Below are positions 50,496-59,053 of a stretch of DNA of 64,000 bases, piece by piece. Position 1 is the first letter of the stretch. The number at the start of each line of letters is the position of its first letter. Under the pieces are notes generated by a model. It was given only the letters and a program-made list of their open reading frames with translations, did no database searches and had not been told where the DNA came from. The position numbers and the translations under genes are program-made. The stretch is from Pelethousia sp034933245 (GTDB lineage Bacteria; Bacillota; Clostridia; Christensenellales; CAG-138), in NCBI GenBank assembly GCA_034933245.1, contig JAYFNX010000029.1, forward strand, positions 1-64,000, given 5' to 3'.

Positions 50496-51833
50496 ATGAT
50501 AAAGGTTGTAAAGTTCGGCGGTAGTTCCCTGGCGGATGCGGGTCAGTTTAAGCGGGTGAAGGACATCATCCTAAAGGAGGCCCAGCGGGCTGTGGTGGTG
50601 GTTTCCGCGCCTGGCAAACGCTTTGGTGATGATAATAAGATCACGGACCTGCTGTATTTGTGCCATGCCCATCTTAAATACGGCGTGTCCTACGAAGGCA
50701 TTTTCTGCATGATTGAGGAACGGTTCAACCAGATCAAGGAAGGCTGTGGCCTTTCCACGGATCTCGCCTCGGAATTTGCCCATATTCGCTCCCAAATGCA
50801 CAAGAATATGTCTATCGATTACTTGGTATCCCGGGGAGAATATTTGACGGCCAAGCTCATGGCGGATTATTTGGGCTTCTCCTTTGTGGACGCAACGGAA
50901 TGGGTGCGCTTCGGGTATGACGGCAAGTTGGATGCGGACAAGAGCGAGGCCAGCCTTGCGGCGATGTTCAAGGAGAAATCCCGCATGGTACTCCCGGGCT
51001 TTTATGGCGCTTTGCCGGATGGCAACGTGCGGGTTATGAGCCGGGGCGGCAGCGATATCACAGGTTCTCTGGCCGCGGCGGCCGTGGATGCCGGGGTGTA
51101 CGAAAATTGGACGGATGTTTCCGGCATTCTTATGGCGGATCCCCGCATTGTGGAGGACCCCAAGCCCATCGCCCACATTACGTACAGCGAACTGCGAGAA
51201 TTGGCCTATATGGGCGCCAACGTTCTGCATGAGGAAACGATTTTTCCTGTTCGCAACAAAGATATTCCCATCAACATCCGCAATACCAACGCGCCGGAGA
51301 ACCCCGGCACCCTGATTAAGGAGAGCTTTGAAAAGGAGACCAGGGAGGAGCGCAAGCGGTTCATTACGGGCATATCCGGGCGGAAGGATTTTTCCATCAT
51401 CACGCTACGTAAAAGCCAACTGACGGCTGAAACCGGAACCATCCGCTCCGTATTGGCCATCTTTGAAAAATACGGCGTGCCCATCGAACATATTCCCAGC
51501 GGTATCGATAGTTTTTCCCTGGTGGTATCCATGGAAAAGGTGAAGCCCTGCATCTATGATATCATCGGAGAAATCAAGCAAACCTGTGAACCGGACAGCA
51601 TTACCATAACGGACAACATCGCCCTCATTGCCACCGTGGGCCGCAAAATGGCTTTCATCCCGGGGGTGAGCGGAAAGGTATTCGGTGCGCTGGGCGCGAA
51701 CGACATTAACATCCGTATGATTGCCCAGGGCCCGGATGAGATTAACATCATTGTCGGCGTGGAAAATAAGGACTTTGAAAAGACCATTCGCGTGTTGTAT
51801 AATAGCTTCATTATAGGGGGGAATGAGAGATGA
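50496..51833 (+). CDS. lysC: Aspartate kinase with C-terminal ACT domains
   Basis: A 445-residue enzyme making aspartyl phosphate, the first step of the Lys/Thr/Met pathway. Motifs are KFGGSSLADAGQFKRV at the N-terminus, SRGEYLTAKLMADYLGF, VMSRGGSDITGSLAAAAVDA, YENWTDVSGILMADPR and YSELRELAYMGANVLHEE. Two ACT domains follow (ITLRKSQLTAETGTIRSV with FEKYGVPIEHIPSG, then IALIATVGRKMAF with LGANDINIRMIAQG). The start is ATG 50496 behind AGGAGAAAG, 10 bp after hom. It overlaps asd by 4 bp. Confidence 0.96.
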   Translation: MIKVVKFGGSSLADAGQFKRVKDIILKEAQRAVVVVSAPGKRFGDDNKITDLLYLCHAHLKYGVSYEGIFCMIEERFNQIKEGCGLSTDLASEFAHIRSQMHKNMSIDYLVSRGEYLTAKLMADYLGFSFVDATEWVRFGYDGKLDADKSEASLAAMFKEKSRMVLPGFYGALPDGNVRVMSRGGSDITGSLAAAAVDAGVYENWTDVSGILMADPRIVEDPKPIAHITYSELRELAYMGANVLHEETIFPVRNKDIPINIRNTNAPENPGTLIKESFEKETREERKRFITGISGRKDFSIITLRKSQLTAETGTIRSVLAIFEKYGVPIEHIPSGIDSFSLVVSMEKVKPCIYDIIGEIKQTCEPDSITITDNIALIATVGRKMAFIPGVSGKVFGALGANDINIRMIAQGPDEINIIVGVENKDFEKTIRVLYNSFIIGGNER

Positions 51834-52834
51834 AACAGTATAACGTAGCCGTATTGGGCGCCACGGGAGCCGTGGGCCGTGAGATGCTGAAAATTCTGGA
51901 AGAGAGGAACTTCCCCGTAGCTGCGTTGCGGCCTTTGGCCAGTAGCCGCAGCGCGGGCAGCACCATCGATTTTAAGGGCAAGCCCGTCATGGTGCAGGAA
52001 GCCTGCAAGAGCGCCTTTGCCGGCATGGATATCGTGCTGGGCGCTGCGGAGAATGAGATCGCTAAAAAATATGCGCCAGCCATCAAGGCGGCCGGCGCCG
52101 TATTTGTGGATAATTCTAGTGCCTTCCGCATGGAGAAGGACGTGCCGCTGGTCATTCCCGAAATCAATCCGGAGGATGTGAAGTGGCACCATGGCATCAT
52201 CTCTAACCCCAACTGCACCACCATCGTCACCCTGGTGGCCATAAACGCCCTTGCCAAGCTTTCTCCCATCAAGGCGATGGTGGCGTCCTCATACCAGGCG
52301 GTATCCGGCGCGGGAGCAGGCGGGCCCATGGAGCTGATGCAAGAGGTGCAGGATCTCTCCCGCGGTGGGAAGGTGGATCCCAAGGTGTTCCAATATCAGA
52401 TTGCCTATAACGTCATTCCCCAGATCGGCGGTTTTGGCGAAAATGGTTATACCAGCGAAGAAATGAAGATGCAGAATGAGGGCCGTAAAATTCTGCACCT
52501 GCCCGAGCTCCTCGTAACCTGCACCTGCGTGCGCGTGCCCGTAGTGCGCAGCCATTCCGTATCCGTCACCGTGGTAACCGAACGCCCGGTTTCCGTAGAA
52601 GAAGCCCAGGCGGCCATCGCAGCCGCGCCCGGTTGCCGCTTGGTGGATGATCCTGCCAACAAGCGCTATCCCATGCCATTGGAAACCAGCGATCAGGATA
52701 TCGTGTTTGTGGGCCGCATTCGCCGGGATCTAACCAACCCCAATGGCCTCGCCCTCTGGTGCTGCGGCGATCAGGTGCGCAAGGGCGCCGCTACCAACAC
52801 CGTGCAAATCGCGGAGCTGCTGCTGGAAAGGTAA
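51830..52834 (+). CDS. asd: Aspartate-semialdehyde dehydrogenase
   Basis: A 334-residue NADPH enzyme reducing aspartyl phosphate. It shows the VLGATGAVGREMLKILEER nucleotide loop, SSRSAGS, DNSSAFRMEKDVPLVIPEIN and the active-site Cys in SNPNCTTIV, then SYQAVSGAGAGGPMEL with the Gln/Gly loop and VPVVRSHSVSV containing the catalytic His. The start ATG 51830 overlaps the lysC stop (ATGA). It closes the hom-lysC-asd operon and is followed by a terminator. Confidence 0.96.
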   Translation: MKQYNVAVLGATGAVGREMLKILEERNFPVAALRPLASSRSAGSTIDFKGKPVMVQEACKSAFAGMDIVLGAAENEIAKKYAPAIKAAGAVFVDNSSAFRMEKDVPLVIPEINPEDVKWHHGIISNPNCTTIVTLVAINALAKLSPIKAMVASSYQAVSGAGAGGPMELMQEVQDLSRGGKVDPKVFQYQIAYNVIPQIGGFGENGYTSEEMKMQNEGRKILHLPELLVTCTCVRVPVVRSHSVSVTVVTERPVSVEEAQAAIAAAPGCRLVDDPANKRYPMPLETSDQDIVFVGRIRRDLTNPNGLALWCCGDQVRKGAATNTVQIAELLLER

Positions 52835-52900
52835 GCGGTTTCGCGGGGCTCCCCGGCTTACTTTTAAAAAAGCAAGCAAAATAGCTGAAACCTCTAGCTT

Positions 52901-52933
52901 AAAGCCCGGAGCATTCTGGATGCGCCGGGCTTT
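52901..52933 (+). terminator. Terminator after asd
   Basis: AAAGCCCGG and CCGGGCTTT form a 9-bp outer stem, with GCAT/ATGC inside. It lies about 65 bp after asd. It closely resembles the hairpin at 53681-53709 on the other side of the SLOG/RHH pair. Confidence 0.8.
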
Positions 52934-52945
52934 CGTTGGTTCCCT

Positions 52946-53299
52946 TTAAGCTAGGAGCAGAAACGTTTTCCGTTTGGAGCTATATACGTAAAGCTTAACC
53001 GCCATGCCGATTCTTCTGCACATATTCGCCACGAATTTCGTGCTTCTGGATTTGCCATCCCAAAACACCAGCACAACATCCGCCCTGCGCAGGGCCCGCT
53101 GCCGGGGCGCATGCCTACCATGGGGCTTATTCGCGAGCTCGTAATCCGTCACCAGGATCCCGCGCTTCGCGGCATAGAGCCGGGCCGATTGGTTGATGCC
53201 TACCGACCAGCCCAGGATGATCTGCCTCGTCTCCAGAGGAAAGTAATCCCCCGGATTGTTTACCGCTAGATTCCTGGAACCGATAACCGCAACGTTCAT
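52946..53299 (-). CDS. SLOG-domain protein (DUF2493-like), putative nucleotide-binding
   Basis: A 117-residue soluble protein opening with NVAVIGSRNL, a Rossmann-type strand-loop typical of SLOG/DUF2493 proteins. LVTDYELANKPHGRHAPRQ and ADVVLVFWDGKSRSTKFVAN follow, where the WDGxSxGT-like segment is the second ligand loop. SLOG proteins bind nucleotides or nucleotide-derived signals and are common in phage and defence contexts. The start is ATG 53299 behind GAGGCGG. It is divergent from a small ribbon-helix-helix protein, with a palindrome between them. Confidence 0.75.
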   Translation of the reverse strand: MNVAVIGSRNLAVNNPGDYFPLETRQIILGWSVGINQSARLYAAKRGILVTDYELANKPHGRHAPRQRALRRADVVLVFWDGKSRSTKFVANMCRRIGMAVKLYVYSSKRKTFLLLA

Positions 53300-53312
53300 A
53301 CTCCGCCTCATA

Positions 53313-53336
53313 AATATAACCTAATTTGGTTATATT
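53313..53336. promoter_or_regulatory. Palindromic operator between SLOG and RHH genes
   Basis: AATATAACC-TAATTT-GGTTATATT, perfect 9-bp arms, placed 14 bp upstream of the SLOG start and 56 bp before the RHH start. A further half-site GGTTATAT occurs at 53386-53393 over the RHH start codon. This suits binding by the dimeric RHH protein. Confidence 0.6.
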
Positions 53337-53391
53337 AGCCAGCATATATTTTTGCCAAAATAAAATCAATAATAGAATTGGAAATGGTTAT

Positions 53392-53604
53392 ATGTTTGAA
53401 GTTGAGAATAAATTCGGAAATGCGAACATTTCACGCACCATCAGGTTTACGGAGGCGCTTTTCGACGAGTTAAACAAAGTAGCGGACGAAAACGGGGTAT
53501 CGTTTAACCTGCTGGTTTTGCAGTGCTGCCGCTACGCGTTGGACAATAGAAAGAAGAACGACACGGAAAATGAAGGGCTGCGCAAGTTTCATTGTATGAT
53601 TTAA
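53392..53604 (+). CDS. Ribbon-helix-helix (Arc-like) small DNA-binding protein
   Basis: A 70-residue protein. ISRTIRFTEALFDELNKVA forms the ribbon and first helix, then the turn ENGVSFNLLVLQCCRYALDN forms the second helix of an RHH fold; a charged tail follows. The start is ATG 53392 behind GGAAATGG. Such proteins bind short inverted repeats as dimers of dimers. The palindrome at 53313-53336 and half-site at 53386 are likely targets, giving autoregulation and control of the divergent SLOG gene. Confidence 0.72.
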   Translation: MFEVENKFGNANISRTIRFTEALFDELNKVADENGVSFNLLVLQCCRYALDNRKKNDTENEGLRKFHCMI

Positions 53605-53680
53605 TAGCAGAATAAAAAGCAAATTAGTGAAAAACCATAAAAATTTACAAAAGCAAGATGGCCGTTTCCAGTATGAAACA

Positions 53681-53709
53681 AGCCCGGCGCATATTCGATG
53701 CACCGGGCT
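53681..53709 (+). terminator. Terminator after the RHH gene
   Basis: AGCCCGG and CCGGGCT enclose GCAT/ATGC, followed by GTTGTTTTATG. Near-copy of the asd terminator at 52901-52933. Confidence 0.75.
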
Positions 53710-53804
53710 GTTGTTTTATGGCCTTTCACGCGGGTTTTCTCCCGCTTTTTTAAAAGCGGACGGGGGAGCGGGGGCGGAGCCCCCGAAAAAGCCGAGCGCT
53801 GTCC

Positions 53805-55835
53805 TCAGTTCGGCGCGATCTGCCGCTCCGTGGCGGCGAGGCGGGCGCGCGCTTTCTCCAACAGGGGATGGGCAGCGGATGTCCATGCGGGGTCCGTAAG
53901 AAGCCGTTCGGCGGCCTCTTGGGCCTGCTGCAGCACGCCCATATCCATGGCCAAGCCAATGGCGGAAAATTCTGAAAGGCCATGCTGACGCTTGCCCAGA
54001 AATTCACCCGGACCCCGAAGGGCAAGATCCGCTTCTGCGATGGCAAAGCCATCCTGGGAGGCGGCTACCATGCGAAGCCGGTCCATGGCCGCGGCATCCG
54101 CTTTTGCGGCGCTGACCAAAAAGCAATAGGATTGTGAACCGCCCCGCCCCACCCGGCCCCGAAGCTGATGAAGCTGGGCCAGCCCGAAACGGTCCGCATG
54201 CTCAATGGCCATCACCGTGGCGTTGGGCACATCCACTCCCACCTCGATCACCGTGGTGGAAACTAGAATATCCAATAGCCCGTTCCGAAAGGACGCGGCG
54301 ACGGCTTCTTTTTCACAGGCAGGCATCTGCCCGTGAAGAAGGCCGATCCGAAGGCCGGGAAAAGTTTTCTTTAGTTTGCCGAAATGCTCGGTGGCGCCTA
54401 ATACATCCGGAAGTTCTTCGCTTTCCTCTACAAGCGGGCAGACCACATAAGCCTGCCTCCCCACTTGCACCTGGGAATGGATAAAATCATACATGGCCTT
54501 GCGTTTGCTTAAAGAAACCAGACTGGTCCGAATGGGCTTGCGCCCGGGCGGAAGCTCACCAAGCTGGGAAACGTCCAGATCGCCATAGAGAAGCAAGGCC
54601 AGAGTACGGGGAATAGGCGTGGCGCTCATAACCAGTACGTGGACGCCCGCTTGCCCTTTGGCCTGCATGGCCGCTCGCTGGCCTACGCCAAAGCGATGCT
54701 GTTCATCCGTAACCACCAGCGCTAAATCCGCAAAGACGCCCCCTTGCCGAAGCAGGGCGTGGGTGCCTACCGCCAGGGATGCGCGCCCAGAGGATAGAGC
54801 TTCCCAGGACTCCTCTCGCTGGGATTTTTTCATGCCGCCCAACAAAAGCCGGACACGACCGGGGCCGAAGAGACCGCAAAGCTTTTCATAGTGCTGGCGG
54901 GCAAGGATTTCCGTTGGCGCCATAAGGGCGGCTTGTCGCCCCGCCTCCATGGCTGCAAACATACCGAAGAAAGCCACCACCGTTTTGCCGCTTCCCACAT
55001 CCCCTTGAATCAGCCGATTCATTGCATGGCCGGAGGCTATATCCTTTTGAATATCCTCCATGGCGTTTTGCTGCGCTTGGGTAGGCGAAAAGGGCAGAAG
55101 CCGGGAAAAGGCTTCCAGCACACCCTCCATGGGCATGGGAATGGCGCAAGCCGCCCGGCGTTCCTGGCCGGCCAGGCCCAGCATCAGACGAAAAAGAAGC
55201 ATATCCTCGAAAGCAAGCCGCCGCCGCGCAAGGGATAGGACTTCCATATTGCCGGGGAAATGGAGAGCTTGTAAGGTCAAGGAAAGGGGAGGAAGACCAT
55301 AAGATAGGCGGAGAGGCTCCGGCAGAAGGTCTTGCAGGCTCGGCAGGCAGGTGCGAAGAGCTTCCCGCATCATATCCCGCAGTTGCTTTTGAGAAAGGCC
55401 GCGTGCAAGGGGATAGAGCGGCAGGATACCGGGGAGTTCAAAAAAAATGGCGGGGTTAAGCAGCTTAACCCCCCGGCTTTTATCCACCCTGCCACAGGCT
55501 ATGATTTGCTGCCCTTCCCGGAGGCTATCCTTGCGGAAGGGCTGGTTGTACCAGGTTAGCATGAGTTTGCCGGAATCATCCTGCGCAGGGGCGGATAGGA
55601 TATTCAGGCCGCCCCGGATACGGGCCAACCTGGGAGGGGCAAGAATTGTCAAAGAGAAGGCCGCGTCCTGGCCGTGAACCCCATTCATGGCCAACGTGAC
55701 CCGGGCGTAATCCCGATAATCCCGGGGCGCAAAGAACAAAAGGTCAGCCACTGAAAAAAGGCCCAGCTTGCCGAGCAATTCCGCCCGGCGCGGGCCTATG
55801 CCTTTTAGACAGGTAAGGGGCTGTTCCGGGATCAT
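53805..55835 (-). CDS. recG: ATP-dependent DNA helicase RecG
   Basis: A 676-residue helicase that remodels stalled forks and Holliday junctions. It has an N-terminal wedge domain (LTCLKGIGPRRAELLGKLG, FAPRDYRDY), then helicase motifs: Walker A LIQGDVGSGKT, APTEILARQHYEKL, GTHALL, DEQHRFGVGQR, VMSATPIPRTLAL, STTVIEVGVDVPNATVM and QLHQLRGRVGRGGSQSYC; the TRG-type motif is ADLALRGPGEFLGKRQHG. The start is ATG 55835, overlapping the YloV stop (ATGA), so the two are translationally coupled as in many Firmicutes. Confidence 0.96.
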   Translation of the reverse strand: MIPEQPLTCLKGIGPRRAELLGKLGLFSVADLLFFAPRDYRDYARVTLAMNGVHGQDAAFSLTILAPPRLARIRGGLNILSAPAQDDSGKLMLTWYNQPFRKDSLREGQQIIACGRVDKSRGVKLLNPAIFFELPGILPLYPLARGLSQKQLRDMMREALRTCLPSLQDLLPEPLRLSYGLPPLSLTLQALHFPGNMEVLSLARRRLAFEDMLLFRLMLGLAGQERRAACAIPMPMEGVLEAFSRLLPFSPTQAQQNAMEDIQKDIASGHAMNRLIQGDVGSGKTVVAFFGMFAAMEAGRQAALMAPTEILARQHYEKLCGLFGPGRVRLLLGGMKKSQREESWEALSSGRASLAVGTHALLRQGGVFADLALVVTDEQHRFGVGQRAAMQAKGQAGVHVLVMSATPIPRTLALLLYGDLDVSQLGELPPGRKPIRTSLVSLSKRKAMYDFIHSQVQVGRQAYVVCPLVEESEELPDVLGATEHFGKLKKTFPGLRIGLLHGQMPACEKEAVAASFRNGLLDILVSTTVIEVGVDVPNATVMAIEHADRFGLAQLHQLRGRVGRGGSQSYCFLVSAAKADAAAMDRLRMVAASQDGFAIAEADLALRGPGEFLGKRQHGLSEFSAIGLAMDMGVLQQAQEAAERLLTDPAWTSAAHPLLEKARARLAATERQIAPN

Positions 55836-57460
55836 TCCACGGAGATGTAGTAATAATATAAGGGCTGGCCGCCGTTCTGGCAAAGGAATTCCGCATCCGG
55901 ATACTTGGCTTCCATCTCCTTCACCAAGGCCGCTGCATTCTCCTCATCCACGCCTTCTCCGTAGAACATGGTGACCACGCTGTCCTCCGGTGCGTGTTCC
56001 ATCATCTTATCCAGCAGGGCAAGAGAAGCTTCGTCCACATTATTGCCCACCGCAACGATGGAACTGCCAAGAAGCCCGATGATGTTCCCCTTCTCAATCT
56101 TTGTGCCGTTCACGGAGGTATTCCGTACGGCATAGGTAATGGAACCGGAAATCACCTTCTCGGCCGCCTCACGCATGCGGGTTCCGTTTTCTTCTACACT
56201 GGCGTCCTCCAGGAAGGCCGTGGCGGCGCTGATACCCTGCACCACCGTTTTGGTGGGCAGAACGATCACATTGCGCTCACCCAGCTCTGCAGCCTGCTGG
56301 GCTGCCAAGATAATATTGGAATTGTTTGGCAAAACGAAAACGTTCCGTGCGTTTACCCGGCGGATAGCCTTGGCAATGGTATCGATGCTGGGGTTCATGG
56401 TCTGCCCGCCTTGAATCAGCCCTTCCACGCCCAATTCGTTGAACACGGCATCAATCCCTGTGCCGGTGCTAACGGCTACCATGGCGCACTCCTTTTCGGA
56501 GGCTTTGAGCTTGGCTTGGATCTCGCGGTTCTGCTCCCGCATATTTTCAATTTTGAGCTTATCCAACTCGCCCAAGCGAAGGGCAAGCTGCAAAATTTTT
56601 CCGGGGGCATTGGAATGCACATGTACTTTTACAAAATCCGCATCGTGGGCAACCACCACGCTGTCGCCGATCTTCATGAGTTTGTCCCGGAACTTGTCCA
56701 AATCTTCATCCGTTAGGGCATGATCCAGATGGACGATGAAGAACTCGGTGCAATAGCCAAAGGTGATGTCATTTACATCGTCCAGCGTGAGGGCGTCTTC
56801 AGCAGGGGCTTCCACCGCTTCTTCCGGCAGATCGTCCACCTCTTCGCCGTCCAAAGCCATCTTAAAGCCACGGAAGATGGTCAGCAGGCCTTTACCGCCG
56901 CTATCCACCACACCCGCTTCCTTGAGCACAGGAAGAAGGTCCGGCGTTAGACGCAGGGCAAATTCGCCCCGCTCAATCATCACATCCACCAGCTTATATA
57001 CGTTGGCACCCTCTGCGCTCTTTTCGCTCACCGACTCGCCGATTATCCGGGAAACGGTAAGCATGGTGCCCTCCTTGGGCTTCATCACGGCCTTATAAGC
57101 GGCTTCTGTCCCCGTTTTGAGGGCGGCAGCCAACATAGCTCCGTCCATTTCCACAGCGCCATCCAATGCTTTGGAAAAGCCGCGAAAAATTTGAGAAAGG
57201 ATAACGCCGCTGTTGCCTCGGGCGCCTTTGAGGGAACCCAGAGCGGCGGCGGCTGCCACTTCGCCTACGGTAGCGCTGGTGCCCGCTTTGATTTCGTGGA
57301 CGGCGCTCTGCATTGTCATAGACATGTTGGTGCCCGTGTCGCCATCCGGCACGGGAAAGACGTTCAGGGAATCTATGTGGGCCTTGTTCTTCTCCAGCAG
57401 GGCAGCACCCGTGAGGAACATATCCTTGAGCAGCGCGCCGCTTATCGTCATTTCTTTCAA
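55832..57460 (-). CDS. yloV: YloV-type DAK2/DegV-like protein (fatty-acid kinase FakA family)
   Basis: A 542-residue protein with an N-terminal DAK2 kinase domain: HIDSLNVFPVPDGDTGTNMS (nucleotide/metal site), ARGNSGVILSQIFRGFSKAL and VDSGGKGLLTIFRGF. A DegV/DhaK-like C-terminal half follows (VVAHDADFVKVHVHSNAPGK, VSTGTGIDAVFNELG, VLPNNSNIILAAQQA). FakA relatives phosphorylate fatty acids bound to FakB. TTG 57460 is preferred as start because GGAGG lies 9 nt upstream; ATG 57451 is 18 nt away. It is second in the asp23-yloV-recG order. Confidence 0.92.
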   Translation of the reverse strand: MKEMTISGALLKDMFLTGAALLEKNKAHIDSLNVFPVPDGDTGTNMSMTMQSAVHEIKAGTSATVGEVAAAAALGSLKGARGNSGVILSQIFRGFSKALDGAVEMDGAMLAAALKTGTEAAYKAVMKPKEGTMLTVSRIIGESVSEKSAEGANVYKLVDVMIERGEFALRLTPDLLPVLKEAGVVDSGGKGLLTIFRGFKMALDGEEVDDLPEEAVEAPAEDALTLDDVNDITFGYCTEFFIVHLDHALTDEDLDKFRDKLMKIGDSVVVAHDADFVKVHVHSNAPGKILQLALRLGELDKLKIENMREQNREIQAKLKASEKECAMVAVSTGTGIDAVFNELGVEGLIQGGQTMNPSIDTIAKAIRRVNARNVFVLPNNSNIILAAQQAAELGERNVIVLPTKTVVQGISAATAFLEDASVEENGTRMREAAEKVISGSITYAVRNTSVNGTKIEKGNIIGLLGSSIVAVGNNVDEASLALLDKMMEHAPEDSVVTMFYGEGVDEENAAALVKEMEAKYPDAEFLCQNGGQPLYYYYISVE

Positions 57461-57548
57461 ATTGTGAGTCCTCCCAAAGGCGCACCCGAAAAGGGCGCGC
57501 GAATTCAACGCCGTTATGCCGCTATACGGTTATGTCGTTATATCGGCG

Positions 57549-57908
57549 TTACGCGTTGATGCTCTCCACGTGAATATTCACACTGTTCACTTTAATGCCG
57601 GTCATTTCTTCCACTCTGTAGCGTACGTTGTCAATGGTATTTTTAGCTACGACAGCAAGGGATACGCCATATACCATTGTAACGTATAGATCCACATCGG
57701 CCTCGTCGCCATCGTCTAGGAAGGTAACCTTTACACCGCGTTTGCGGTTGGTATCGCTTCCTACAAGCTGAAGAAAGCTATCCGCCGCCGTTTTCGCATT
57801 CATGCCTACCACACCGTAATTCTCCGTTGCGGCGTAGCCGGCGATATTTGCTATGATATCTTCGCCTATGGTAATTCGCCCGAGTTCATTGATAATCGTG
57901 CCTGCCAT
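57549..57908 (-). CDS. yloU: Asp23/Gls24-family envelope protein (YloU-like)
   Basis: A 119-residue protein with the family pattern GTIINELGRITIGEDIIANI, AATENYGVVGM, VTFLDDGDEADVDLYVTMVYG and a C-terminal MTGIKVNSVNIHVESI. Relatives gather at the membrane and are linked to envelope stress; in Firmicutes the gene regularly precedes yloV. The start is ATG 57908 behind GGAGGTTTGCAT. It is the first gene of the asp23-yloV-recG unit. Confidence 0.92.
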   Translation of the reverse strand: MAGTIINELGRITIGEDIIANIAGYAATENYGVVGMNAKTAADSFLQLVGSDTNRKRGVKVTFLDDGDEADVDLYVTMVYGVSLAVVAKNTIDNVRYRVEEMTGIKVNSVNIHVESINA

Positions 57909-58358
57909 ATGCAAACCTCCTTCGATAATGTTGATAAACCGTATCCACGCATATTATTACGCTCATATTCTACCGCAAAATACCCGCTCTGACAAGGAAT
58001 AACATAGACGCGATTGTGACAAAACCCGCAAGAAGGCGGATTTATAACGCTTTGAAGCGGAATGAAGGGGGAATTTCAAGGGAATATTTTCGGCATAATG
58101 TTGCTTTTCCCAAGTGGATTTAGCTGGCTTATTCAAAATCCGCCGTTTCATTATGGCTGAGTATTGCCATAATTGTAGCTTCCTATGATGCTTTTAAGGA
58201 TAAAAAATGCTGAAAATGCCCCCAAAGATATGGTAAGGGGGAACCTGTTAAAATTTTTTTGAAAATTTGTGACACACGCGCATATATTACCACTTATATT
58301 TTCTGTGACAGGGGACAAATTAAAGCTACATCATCAAGCAAAGGAGGTGAAACCAACA
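57909..58358. other. Divergent intergenic region between asp23 and the first SASP gene
   Basis: About 450 bp, AT-rich to the right, ending in AAAGGAGGTG before the SASP start. A sigma-G promoter is expected between 58200 and 58330, but I could not identify one with confidence. No gene seen. Confidence 0.4.
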
Positions 58359-58553
58359 ATGGCACGCAACAAAGTTCTGGTCCCCGAATCCAAGCAGACG
58401 ATGGATAGCTTCAAAACGGAGGTTGCCAATTCCCTGAACGTGAACCTGAAGCAGGGCTACAATGGCGATTTGACCACCAAGGAGGCCGGCTCCATCGGCG
58501 GCGAAATGGTCAAACGAATGATCGCTTATGCGGAAACCAACATGAAAAAGTGA
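58359..58553 (+). CDS. Alpha/beta-type small acid-soluble spore protein
   Basis: A 64-residue DNA-binding spore protein: LVPESKQTMDSFKTEVANSL, then NVNLKQGYNGDLTTKEAGSI with the family's invariant Gly-Tyr-x-Gly-Asp-Leu-Thr and GSIGGEMVKRMI. These proteins coat DNA in dormant spores and protect it from UV. The GPR protease site normally lies in the first helix (T-E-V/I-A), seen here as KTEVAN. The start is ATG 58359 with AAAGGAGG 11 nt upstream. A second copy follows, 52 bp downstream. Confidence 0.96.
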   Translation: MARNKVLVPESKQTMDSFKTEVANSLNVNLKQGYNGDLTTKEAGSIGGEMVKRMIAYAETNMKK

Positions 58554-58605
58554 GCGGCATATAGCCATGCTCAATCCTATTAAAATATAGAAAGGAGAAA
58601 ATACG

Positions 58606-58818
58606 ATGACTACCAACAGCGGTTCTTACAGCGGGGCAAACAAGGCCAAGCTTGCGTCTTTAAAGACGGAGGTTGCCGGTTCCCTGAACGTAAATCTGAA
58701 GCAGGGCTACAACGGTGACATTACTGCCCGGGAAGCCGGTTCGATCGGCGGCGAAATGGTAAAGCGCATGATCGCTTATGCCGAAAACAACATGGGCGGC
58801 GGCAGCATGATGAAATAA
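58606..58818 (+). CDS. Alpha/beta-type small acid-soluble spore protein, second copy
   Basis: A 70-residue paralogue of the preceding gene. LKTEVAGSLNVNLKQGYNGD and REAGSIGGEMVKRMIAYAEN are almost the same, with a distinct Ser/Gly-rich N-terminus and a GGGSMMK tail. The start is ATG 58606 behind AGAAAGGAG. The tandem pair indicates sporulation capacity and recent duplication. Confidence 0.96.
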   Translation: MTTNSGSYSGANKAKLASLKTEVAGSLNVNLKQGYNGDITAREAGSIGGEMVKRMIAYAENNMGGGSMMK

Positions 58819-59053
58819 GAACATCCCTTTCATATAAATTCCACAGCCTGGGGCGGGATATACATCCCGCCCCTCAATATGCAAAATCGCGAATCAACAT
58901 GGGTGGTGCTTTTAGACGAGAAAATCAACGAAAATGTGATTTTTTAATACTCCGATTGATTGTTCGACCCAAAGCCGCTATTATAGAAAAGACGGAAAGG
59001 GCGGCTGATGCCGCCCGTTGCTGGTTTCCACTAAAAAGGATGGAGGGACGCAT

